DNA of 64,000 nt, taken from the NCBI RefSeq assembly GCF_003589595.1, contig NW_020653337.1, positions 3,753,858-3,817,857 of the forward strand, in the 5' to 3' direction. The stretch comes from Hyposmocoma kahamanoa (Eukaryota > Arthropoda > Insecta > Lepidoptera > Cosmopterigidae). Below, in pieces: positions 31,950 to 43,800 of the stretch. The notes beneath the pieces were generated by a model. That model was not told the DNA's origin, did no database searches, and saw only the letters and a list, made by a program, of their open reading frames with translations. Position numbers and translations under genes: made by a program. How positions within the stretch are numbered: position 1 is the first letter of the stretch; each line of letters opens with the position of its first letter.

Positions 31950-33029
31950 ATTCTAGCGTACACTTAGGATCTTAAGGCCCAGCTACACGATCCAGCTTTT
32001 TTTCCGCAAGTTTACATCAAGGCGAAGCTCGACTGTGTAGACGGGCCATTGCATTAATATTTAAGAATATCACATTATATTAAAATATTCTGACTAAACA
32101 ATTCATAAACTTCAACAATTACCTCATATTTTAAACATTGCAACATTTATTGTTTTTTTCTTTTATTTTTTTAAATATTCAGTCTCTTAACAAGTAAGTC
32201 CACGTATCATAGTATAATTAATTACCTATACTTCGTTTCAATCCATTTTGAACAAAAAGTAAACAAACAAGTCGCTGGCTACCGACCATAGACTGTTTAG
32301 TGATGGCCAGTTGTAACACCAACTACAAATCGATTAATTAACTGAATGAATCGATTTGTTCAATTGAGTCATATTAGCGGTTTTCCTTACATAACCTATA
32401 TAAACATATTTAAAATTTCAATTTAAATCTTCCTTCAAATCCTTACACTTAGATACTCGTTCGATAGCGATTGAAATGTTCGATTTAATAATCGATTACT
32501 AAACTTTAATTGATTGAACCGAATGTTTTTTTTTCGAACAACACTATGCAACCATAGGCAAGTCATAGAAGTATAGATGAATAATAACCTCACTTTTGGA
32601 CTACCTTTTTTCAAATACGATTTTACGATGCTATTCATATGAATATTGTTAGAAAAAGTGATGATATATCAAGTCGAAATCTTCGAAATATACGTGAAAG
32701 TGTTACTTATTCGATTTATTAAGTGATTGCTTTAGAATTTTAACTAAATAGGTTTGTTTACTATGTTCAAAATGGATTGGAACAGACTTTATATTGACAG
32801 AGCGCGACGCGGCAACAATTCTTTATAAAATAAACAGCGATCGAATTAATATACAAAAAAAACGCGTCGCACTCGGTGCCAAATTCATAAGTTCATAACA
32901 CTCTCCTCAGTGACTGTCGTATCTGATCATTTTGTCGTAACTTATTATAGTAAATACGATCTTACCAAGCGTTCAAAAACGGACATTCTCTAGTAATCGT
33001 CAAATATCTACTTTTTTCACATATGATGC
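31950..33029. other. Intergenic, nothing recognised
   Basis: AT-rich sequence with no gene or repeat I can name. Confidence 0.5.
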
Positions 33030-33034
33030 ATGTA

Positions 33035-33460
33035 CACTAGGTCGACAGGTAGTATTTGCTTGCCCATCGAAGGCGGTAACCTACTCAGTGTAAACACAGA
33101 TGGCTCATTTACAATAGGTCGACGGATCACCATCGCTTGCCCGCCGAAAGCGGCAACCTACTCAGTGTAAACACTAATGGCGTATTTACACTAGGTCGAT
33201 AGGTCACCTTCGCTTGCCACCGAAGACGACCGTAGTTCGCTGCTGAAATCGACCTTGTCGACTAGATGTAGTCCCTGTCGAGCGATACATTTGTTGAACG
33301 TTTCGAAAGATAGCGACGCGATTTCGACAGCGCATCGACTGCGCCTTCTTCATCGACCGAATCCACCTGCCGAAGATGCCGCAGTCGACTCGGGTATAAA
33401 CAGTTAGTCGACTGCACTCACTTCGGCAAGGCGAAGTAGTCGATCCTGTGCAAATACGCC
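33035..33460. repeat. TAGGTCGAT MITE preceded by tandem copies of its left end
   Basis: The element proper is 33179-33460 with ends GGCGTATTTACACTAGGTCG and the inverse ending CAAATACGCC. Before it, the block AGGTCGA..CTTGCCC..ACTCAGTGTAAACAC recurs with an exact 77-base period (AGGTCGA at 33039, 33116 and 33193). Confidence 0.8.
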
Positions 33461-33639
33461 TTGAATTGCATTAATATAATTACTTTAACACGAGTTACAG
33501 CTGCTGTAAAATACGTTGATTCTGAAAATTCTGTCTAATACTAGCTACAATAATGTCAGGAGAGTGACGATACAACTCATCAAATGCGTAATTAAATTAA
33601 ATATACAATTACAAAACACTGTAGTAGTCAATTATGTAT

Positions 33640-33895
33640 GTATGATATTTCGATCTTAAAAATCTTAATCTTTTTTCTTTTTGTACGTCAAGTGACGAAC
33701 TATTCGTGGACGAGGCAAACCACGCGTCAATCTAAAACAGTTGCAGTGTCACAGGAAACCTTAAATCGCGAAGATCTGACGAGCACTGCCACAACGCCCG
33801 TCACCCTGAGACATAAAGTTGACAAGTCCCATGTGCCTATAATTTCACCAGCATCCTTACCCTTCAGAACTGGAACGCAGTAATGCTCATATTAC
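33640..33895 (-). repeat. A-tailed SINE-like element, inverted
   Basis: TCAAGTGACGAACTATTCGT, GCAGTGTCACAGG, CCATGTGCCTATAATTTCAC and CGCAGTAATGCTCATATTAC, inverse of the family. Confidence 0.75.
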
Positions 33896-34321
33896 TGCTT
33901 TAGGTAAGTTGTCAATATTGAACGTCTTTGAATTGATTACTGGACATGTATGTGTTAAATAGCCGTTAAACTTACTAAATGATTCTTTACAACTTTATTA
34001 TTTTTAATTATAGTAACAAAACTTACAATCACCTTTCCGTGTTCTTATTGTATTTCAGTATGTAATTTTTAAACGCTTCACGTAACATTACACAATTCTC
34101 GGATTTGTAGTAATGATACGTTAGTGGGGTGTACGTAAGGAGCCTCCCCGGCACGACGTACCATAGGCGGTGGAGGCTATTTTAGTATAAGAAGTAAACT
34201 TGGCACAGCTTATATCAATTTACATTTTTCATTCATTCCATCCATCATGTCGGTGGATGATTAATTTTTAGGTTAGTGATAATTTTGTAATTATTTGGAC
34301 AGACATTGGTCAAAAGTGAAA
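33896..34321. other. Intergenic, nothing recognised
   Basis: AT-rich, no supported feature. Confidence 0.5.
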
Positions 34322-34327
34322 TTTATT
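34322..34327 (-). promoter_or_regulatory. Candidate poly(A) signal of MROH1
   Basis: AATAAA on the minus strand (TTTATT on plus), about 300 bases downstream of the stop. It is the first canonical signal I noticed; the cleavage site cannot be confirmed from sequence. Confidence 0.35.
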
Positions 34328-34622
34328 TATAAGATTGAATCAGTGTAGATAACAATAACTGTTATTTTGTGCACTATTCTACTGTTGAAGTACGATTCTG
34401 CCATGGCGCGTGAATTGTTAGTTTTGTAACTATAACTTCTGGGTGAAATTGGTTGCGCGCAATTGTTGGACTTGCCCCGAATGTGAACAATACAATGGAT
34501 TCACAAAGAATGGCGACTACAATTATTCTCAGTACAATTTTTGTTTCATAAATGCTTCGGCAATATATATTTCTTTACAATACCTCAACATATCTCCTCA
34601 ACTTATGTAGTACATTTTTCGG

Positions 34623-34810
34623 TCATACTTCCTTGATTTCTAAAAGACATATGTTAGCTAATGCCATTGCAGCGTTCTGTCGCACCAAAGGATTACCATC
34701 TTTGATGAGTTGTAATAGACGTGTTCGCGCGCTACGAGTTATATCCGGATCGAGATCTGTTTCCTCTGGATGCTTGTCTTTAATGCGGTGAAGCTCCGAA
34801 TAGAGTATAC
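34623..34810 (-). CDS. MROH1: MROH1 exon 12 and stop
   Basis: The acceptor is ctaattttcag. Residues 1586-1647 encode ILYSELHRIKDKHPEE, LLQLIKDGNPLVRQNAAMAL and end EIKEV-TGA. This matches the last helical repeat of the family, so the C-terminus is intact. Confidence 0.93.
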
Positions 34811-37800
34811 CTGAAAATTAGAGTTCAAATAAAGCTCAATTTACAATGCAATTTCAAATTCGAGAATTCTCGCAAGTGCGCTGTTGTTTGTTGTTGTTGT
34901 TAATGTTTTATTTTTTATTATATTTATGAAAATGTTTTGTTGGTCTAGATAGAGTATATACAGGCTTGGATATTGTAATATTAAAGGTATGCTCAAGGCA
35001 CTGGTTCGAATCCCGCCGAATACATCGAGTTCTTAGGTTTTCGCGATTGTTACACATAGGAAATGAAACTATTTTTCCGGATTTAAATCGCGTATATTTG
35101 TTTTTTCAAACAAACCGACGTTTTGGGCCCTTTACATTCAATATTCGACATAACTGATTAAAGACTGTACCACCTCAGTCAACCGTGACCATGGGACCTG
35201 CAAAGGGCCCGAAACGTCGGTTTGTTTGAAAAAACAAATATACGCGATTTAAATCCGAAAAATAGTTTCATTTCCTATAACTAAAATATATTTAATTAAT
35301 AAATAACAAATGATCAATGTCAATGACAGAACTTAAAACATATCAATTTTGAGTTAGGCCGAAACGTCTGAAAAACAGTTACGCTCTATTTTTTTTTTAA
35401 ATAATAGTGTTGTAACCAATTAATCGCCGAATTTCACCGGGTCAATTCAATTTCACGTAAAAAACATTGACTTATTTAAATATTAAAACAAAAATTAAAA
35501 AGAGCGCAGTACTCCGAACCCAAAAGGCAAATTAACATTATATTTTCTTTTTTGCAAATTTTATTACTATATTGAAGATATACTACACATGTTTTTCGTT
35601 CATCTTCCGATGGAAGTGAATAAAGATTTAAACTATGAAATATTTTTGTTTTGCTTCAGAATTTTGCTGTTTACAGGTGTAAATTCCTACTTATTATTTA
35701 TATTAAACTCTATGTTGCTGAAATAAATGTCCATTGTTCTATGAACAACTGAAAACCAATGATCCGAAAAATAATCTAAGCGATCACTCGATCGATCGAT
35801 TTTTCGTGAGAATCGATTAAGATGGTTATCGATATGTTTAGTTACATCCCTATTTACGTAGCGATGACAAGTGTGAAAAGATGCCTCTTATTCTGTGACG
35901 ACTACAGTCTTCATTGCGTGTTTTAAGAGCTTTTTTAAGATTGAAAGATTTCCGATTACTCACCTAACAACAAAGGTGGGTGCGGTTTCATCTCATCCCG
36001 GGCACAATGTAAATAATTAACCGCAGTTTGCAGACACTTAACCACGCTTCCAGGCATCTCGTCAGCCAACTGCCTGATCAGAGCTGATAGGAAATCGTCC
36101 AGGTACAAACGACCCTCGTCCAAGAGATGTGTTTGGACTAGGTCGTTGGATTTCTTCACGTTGAAGGTTTTGAAGACTTGTTTTAGTGTGAATTTACTTG
36201 CCTGTAAAAAGGTTTGTGTTATTAATTTGAACCTGTGTTGATACGAGACAATGACAAATGTTCTTGATGATTTCTGTGGTGCACGTTACGATATACAGCA
36301 CTATAACTATACTCGGTCTCTTTTGAAGACGGAGTAATTTTTTTTAACGCACACACATAGCCCTGCACTAGGGAAACTGAATCACGGGTGCCATGAACAC
36401 ATACATAGACATCCAGAAATTACACCCAAACTCATGAGAGAAATAAATGATATAAATATTTCTCCCGACCGGAGGATCGAACCCGGGATCTCGGCGTGGC
36501 AGACCGGCAACAGAGGCAGTTCAGAAAATTCCAATTCACTGCGCATAAATGTTGCTTACAAGCAGCTAGTGATTGCAGTCGACATTCTATCGACTATCGA
36601 CTGAATTTTGGTTACGATTATGCAATAAATAGGCGAATTCGTTTCCTTCATATGAATCATCATTGGTCCAACTGCTGGGCACGGATTCATTTGAATTGCA
36701 CTGCATTTAGAACTATGTCTATTAAAAATACAAAGAAGACACTATACTATATTTAAAAGTTTCTCATTTTTTATTCAATATATAATAATAACGCATATAC
36801 TCAACATAGCCCCGCACTAGGGAAACCCAGTGTCGCGATTGCCATGGACACACACATAGACAAATACAAATTACACCCAAACTCACGAGAGAAATAAATG
36901 TAGGCCATACAAATATTTCTCCCGGCCCGGGAATCCAACCTGGGCCCTCTGCGTGGCAGTCCGGCATGGTAACCGTTCGGTCACGGAGGCAGTCAAGTGT
37001 ATGTCGTAACTATGTGCGTTAAAAATATAACGAGGAGACATGATTTAAAGTTTTCATTTTAATTCAATGTAGAGAATCAAATCCGTCTGTTCATATCATT
37101 GACTTACAATTATATGGACGTCGGGTCCGCGCTAAAAAGTGTCCGCACTTGTAAGGCGCTAAAATCGTATACAGAGCGCGACACTCCGCTTTAGTCTTCA
37201 TTTGTTCAACCGACAGCGCGATACTGCGATGACATTACAATTTAAATTTCGAATAGGTTGACTTGGGACATTTTTTTCGTGGTTTTGGTATTAGACCCGT
37301 CGTCCATTTATTTGTAAGTCAATGGTTCATATGGAAATTCATACGAATAAAAATTATTTCGATACTAAAGGCCATCTGTCAAAATAAGAATAAAGAAGGC
37401 AATAACGCAATTAGTAATCATTAGATAGTCGTAACATTATTCAGAATTCAGGCATTTTTGGCAAAATTTCACCTTCTTTCACAATCTATCGATAAAACTG
37501 TCGACAACGACTACATGGCTATTTAAAAATTTGTGAAAACGGGCAACCCTGCAAATGTCATTTCACTTCATCTTCAAAAAAGACAGACTATATTTAAGTA
37601 AAATAAATCTTTGCAGCCGGTCCCAGAAGATGGAGGATTTTCACAAGCGCGTTAAAGACGACTCATAGTTTACTGTAATATAGTAGTTGTATCGAGTTTT
37701 AAGGTTTTTACAATAGTCACACATTTTTGGATCTAAATCGCGTATTTTTTTCAAACAAACCAACACTTCCCATGGTCACAGCTGATGGCGTGAGAGTGAG

Positions 37801-40800
37801 CATGAAACTTGTAAAAGGTATTCATTTCCTAATAGGTAGCTGGATTACAGGAATAGTACCGGTGATAGGTAACAGCAGTGGTTTTTTAGTCAGAACAAAT
37901 TAAAAGTGAATGGTCTTTTTGACCTTTATTGGTTATTCGTCATTCGTAAGTATACAATACAATAGCATACAAAAATTCTTTATTGTACACGAAAAAAGGA
38001 AACAAATACAATACAAATTTAAATAAATATTAGTATATTAATATATAAGATTAGTATATAATACTATTGTAGGGACAAATGGGAAGTGTACGTGACAAGC
38101 GTTTTATTACAGCTTCGGGCAGAACTTGAAATTATAATAGTTCTATAGCGTTCGCAACAATCCTTTAAGACGTGTTTAAACTCGTGTAATCAGACAACAT
38201 CGAGTAAATGTGTTCATAATTTTTATTTAAAAAAAAGACTACGAACGACTGCGAACTTTGCTTATATGTATGTACATACAAACTAAAAACTTAAGAATCG
38301 GTCAGCGGAAAGTGTGCGAAACCGGTTTCATCCCCTAGTTTGGCGCCCTTAGAGGTGGAATATTTAGTTCAAATTTAAATGGGGCTGAGGTACCCTCTTT
38401 ACAACAAAAAAAGAATCATCAAAACGGTTCACAAATAATGGAACATATACACAAAAAATTGAGAACCTCCCCCCTTTTTTGAAGTCGATTAAAACAGACG
38501 ATTGAGTTTATGGTCACACAGAATTGAGTCAACGTGTAAGCAACAGACGATCGGCAGCGCATTTCTTTTCGATCGGCAACGTGGAATTAAAAAAACTGGA
38601 ATTGAAATTAGGCATACACCAGGTGCCTACCAATTTGCTCGATTTTAACCCTGATATTTATCAATCGCTAACAGACGACAGTAACGATCGATAAAAATCG
38701 ATTGTATCTAGAAGCATCTTATAGTTTGGTTGATGTATATACTAGAGCATAGTTTCTCAAAGTGGTCTCTACCGCACCCCAGTGTGCGCTGAAGAGTCCT
38801 AGGGGTGCAGAAATTGGCAGACGTTGATGCTTCTAGAGGGTGCTACCGCATTTGAAAAACAAAACCTAAATTATCTATATAAACTACACCACAAATACGT
38901 ATTTTCTTTCCTCATGATTTGTTTGTGTTAAGTTAATGTAAAAAATACGTGTTTTCTATTATTGGGGACCTATATACTAAAGAAACAGAGAACAACACCC
39001 AGAATCTCGACTAGTGTGCGCGTTTAAAAAAAGCTCCGTTTATGACTCCTGTTAACTATTACTTACCCTAACAACAGCCGGGTTATTATCACAAAGGTGC
39101 AACAAGAAACATGGCAACGATCCGACGGCTTGTTCCACCAAAGCTTCCGACTTCACTTTCAAGGCGACAATACCAAATAATCGTATAGAATTCTCCCTCA
39201 ATTGACTGCATTCCGTGTTCATATAGGGACGTATCTTTTGAGATATTGCGACTAGTTCTCGGTCGAATTCTTTGTCAATTTTATCGAGTTCTGTTAGAAG
39301 ACGAATCAGGCCTTGAATGGCTGCGAGTGGGACGTTGTCTGTTGGTGACCTGAAATAAGTAAATTATTGTTGTGAACATATTCAATGCTGGCTTGCTATG
39401 CTTTAATTCTGGTCAGTTAATGGATGACGACTTCTAGTTCTTATATGATATCAAGTGACGGGACGAACAAGTCGTACCCCTGGTGGTGAGCGACACACCT
39501 GTCCATAACGGTTGCAGTGCCACTGAGTGCTGTAAATCACAAGGATCTGAGATAACTTGACAAATCCCATATACCTGTAATTTCACCAGCACTCTTACCC
39601 ATCACATTACTCTTGACGGCAGAAATTGGTAAGGGGGCAGAACTTCCCTGAACGAAACTTTCACAAGGAGCATTACTGCTACCAAGGAGCTCTACTGTGT
39701 ACGTGTTTTCGGAAATAGACTGGGAGGCATTCTGCGACTTCTATTCGCGTTTGACTATGCCCTAAACGAATAAAATTGTAATTGAGACGAAGTCGTTGTT
39801 GAAATTTAAAAACCGCTTGCAAGTAATTATTTATTCTGCAGTCGCCGCCAACAACGAATTATTTCTGACCGCCGCCAATTCGCAGCTGCACAGGAGTTAA
39901 AGGTGTCGCTAATGTTTTTCCAAAATTATATTTGTCGGTTTTATGGGTAAACTCTTTAGAACGGAAGGAACAAAGTCCACTGCCTCCTTTTAATAACTGA
40001 GCCCCATTAAATCTACAATTATTGCATCTACTACCTTTTGGAATTTGACAAGTCTCAACCTAATCAGGACCCCGATTCAGAACCTTTCGATATTTTAACC
40101 GAATCTTTCGATTATATAAGTTAGTCGGTAAAATTTATAAGAAAAATGAAAATCCTTTTATATACATTATTAAGACTTTAAAGACCTAAAATATTTAAGA
40201 AATGCATTAATCTTGCATTAAAATAAATGAATAAAATTGAACAAAATCCAGACTTTATTTAAAATAATAAGATATTTCCACATTACACTCTTTCTTTGTA
40301 AACAATAGGACGTTCGGTAACTTCATTCGATAACTGTGTTCTGAATAGCGTTTGTAGCCTTTGCCGGTCGAGAAGTTCGAGGAATCGTACGAGTGTGACG
40401 TCAATTCGGTTCGGTTTCGAATACGACAGTTTGACGTTCGATTCGGGTGTTGTGCATAAAAGTGAAAGGAAATCGGCGACTACTGAGTTATCGTAAGGTT
40501 CTTGATCGACCCCCCAGTCTGGCCAAGGGGTGAGGTACTCACTGAGCGGCGTGGGCGTCGATGCCTTGGCTGAGCGCGTGGAGGGCCCTGGGCAGCACGT
40601 GCGCGCGCAGGTCTCCGCGCAGCGCCACCACGTGCGCCGCGCCGCGCACGCACACGGCGCGCACTCGGGGACTCTCGTCCTTCCAGCCCGTGTTCAGCGT
40701 CGCGAGGACCGTCTCGATGAGAACCGAGTTGTCGTTGCATCTGTTAAACAAGTCGCTCCTCAACATCAAGTATGTTACTTGTGTAAATTGTAGGCAATCG

Positions 40801-43800
40801 AATTTCCTAATCATTGTGATAACCTAAATGAATAATCCACCTAAGGCATGGCGTGACGGTCCGCGCATGGAAGGTACCGGGTCAGTAAAGCTGAACCGCG
40901 GAGTTTCTGAGGCGCTTTGGACGAGTCTATTACACAATACTGGTACTAATATACCGCCCTGGAGAACTCCAAGACTGTTAATAAGGTCTATCGTGTAAGA
41001 AGGTACTCCAGAAAATTTAACGCAATCTGCGAGTAAACTCCATAATTAGACCTATCTCGATTTCATAATTTCAAACAAAAGTAACAGATGCCGTGAGCAA
41101 CAGTGTCAATAGCCTTCGACAAATTGAAATATGCTTACCTATAGTTAAGTAAATCCGACAGTAAAGCATGAGCAGCACATCTCTGTGGCGGCAAAGGACT
41201 CCGGGCGTACGCAGCTACGCGAGCTACCAGTTTAGCCAATTGAGGTCCACAGTCACGGCATAAGGCACCACTTAGAATTGGAGCGAGTTCTAAAAGAGTT
41301 GTTGAACTGTCTCCATGTTCTATGCTTAGACAGAGGGAACAGGCTTCTTTTACCTAGAATGTATATTTTGGTATCATTGCAACAACGTTCAACGAACAGT
41401 CACATTCAGTAGTGGGTTGTGATAGATTAGATAAAAATTTTAAAATAGGAAATGAAACTATTTTTCCGGATTTAAATCCCAATCACGGTTGACCATGGGA
41501 CCTGTAAAAGGCCCGAAACGTCGTCGGTTTGTTTGAAAAAAACAAATATACGCGATTTAAATCCGGAAAAATAGTTTCATTTCCAATGTGTAACAATCGC
41601 GAAAACCCAAGAACTCGATACATTTTAAAAATTAAATAAACTGAAAAAAAACGATAAATGCCAAATATTATTCTAAACACACGAGATATATTCTTCGTAC
41701 CTTCTGACAATCAGCTCTTTCCAAAAACGAATTGAAAGTGTTAATAGTAATCTTCGCAGGTGACAATCTAATAGCATCCCTATTGGGTATGAATCCAATT
41801 CTCTCCTGTCCTTTATTCTGTGGTATGACATACGCTGGTGGTTCTGCATCTATGTAGCAAGCCAGTGTCGTATAAAGAACCGCAAAGAGATCCGCAAACT
41901 TTGTAACGCAGGTAGTACGCATTGATTCTTCTTGTAGCATTTCTCCTAAGGCACTTATTAGCTGGAAACAGATTGGACCTCATTATCTAACTTGAAATAA
42001 AAATAGTGAATAATTTGTGTGTATATAGGTGTTTGTGAGAACTCAAGATATTCACTGTTTTATAGGAAATATTACGATCAATAAACTAATACGAATTTGG
42101 AAACCAAGCAAACGAGTTATGAGTTTAAATTAGTCAATCACTTTAAAATTATTGTAAGTAAGTTTTTATTGAATGTCAGGATGTTTCACCACTTTTAAAA
42201 TTATTTCTAAGCAAATTAATAGCGTACAACATAATATTTGCTTTATTTTCAGTAGTCAAGGTTAAAAATTAAAGCTCACTGTTAACGGCTGGAGAGCAGC
42301 AATGTGATTCACAGTAATATGATAAGGATCCTCGTAGAGCTCTATTGACGTCATGAGACGCAGGAAATTGTCCACAATTGCTGAAGACAGGCCTTCATCT
42401 TTAGCCAGATTACGCCAACATGTCACTACACACCTGTAAACATGTATAAATAAGAAATACTCCATCGAATAACATTTTACATAACAGAAAAACTTCACTT
42501 ACGGTTTCAAAGGAATTCTCTGTGCTAGCAACACAGCTGTTACAGCATTGGAATGGTGTCTAGTCAAAGACAATAAAGGCTTCACTAATTTCACCGATTC
42601 TTCTCCAACTACGTCCATCGTTGACAATATTACTTCTACGATCCTCTCTATACTCTGGAAAAGATCCTGCCCTTTCTTAATAAAAAAAGCATCCAAAACT
42701 GAACTGATGCCAATACTGCTATACTCTTGACCGTCGTATCCCTCAAGTAGGCTCTCTATGAATTGCATATTGTGTAGATGTGGAATTTTTGAAGAAATCG
42801 TGTCACACAAATTCATGCAGTAGTCAGCAATCATACTCAAGTCATTTGTCAGAATATTATTTTGAAGGTTCGTCAGATTGGCCATGCATTCATCGTCTGG
42901 TTCAATCGTATGACCTTCGTACAAATCTTGAATATTGATTATAAGTTTAATGCAGTCTATAGTAGACAGTCTCACTGCAAAATTCGTATCAGCAATTCCA
43001 GGAACTATTATACCAAGCAAATATCCCATCTGACCAAATTTACTCGGAGTTTCGTAGTTTAATTTAACATTTTTGATATAAGTATCGAATATAACTTGCA
43101 GAATCATTGCAGATGCGGTTCTAATCTCGTCGTTTTCATGACGAATCCATTCGTGCATTAAGCCGATCAAATCGTCAATTGTGCTCAAACACGTTGATTG
43201 AATAATGAGTTCTCTGATCAAATGATGTAACAATGTCAAGCTGTCATTTAATGTTTTGGCTAATAGGTCATTTCGATCGCCATTGCCTTCGATTTCGTAT
43301 TTCCTTTTAAATGAAGATAATTCTCCAAAAATGCTGTTGAATAGTACTCTTAATATGGTGTTTCTTTCTTCGGGCAATATGCCTTTTTGTAGCTTTGTCA
43401 ATGATTTTGACGCTTTCACGATTATTGGGTACAATTCAACGTTACGTTTTTCCAGATTGTTATTGTATATCTGTTCCAAAACTGCATTTAGAAGTTGCCA
43501 TCGATTTCTCAAAGCAACATTGTGATGTGCCGCAGGGAACAAGGCATTGCCGATTTCATATAAAGTTGTAATGCTTGCTTTACACAAATCGAAGCTAGGG
43601 CAAGACTTTAAAATGTCATACAAAATCGAGGTAACGTTGTCACCCAGTCTAGCCAGAACATGAACGTCTAAACATTCTGATGCTACTTTTCCATAACATG
43701 TAATTATCGTGTATTTCACGACACTAAGCTCTAGATCATTTCTGGAACTTCTTGAAGATAGAAAATTAAGAATTTTACTTCCCCTCTTAGATTCGTTTTC

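Noticed and set aside
33638..33883. 81-codon frame
   Set aside because: It runs through an inverted SINE-like element; equivalent positions in other copies are closed.
38740..38870. Possible hAT-like MITE (CAAAGTGGTCTCTACCGC ... GGTGCTACCGC)
   Set aside because: It is suggestive, but I could not define ends or a target duplication, so it is not listed as a feature.
40480..40827. Other open frames over MROH1 exon 9 on both strands
   Set aside because: They are caused by the very high GC of the exon; only one frame agrees in phase with exons 8 and 10.
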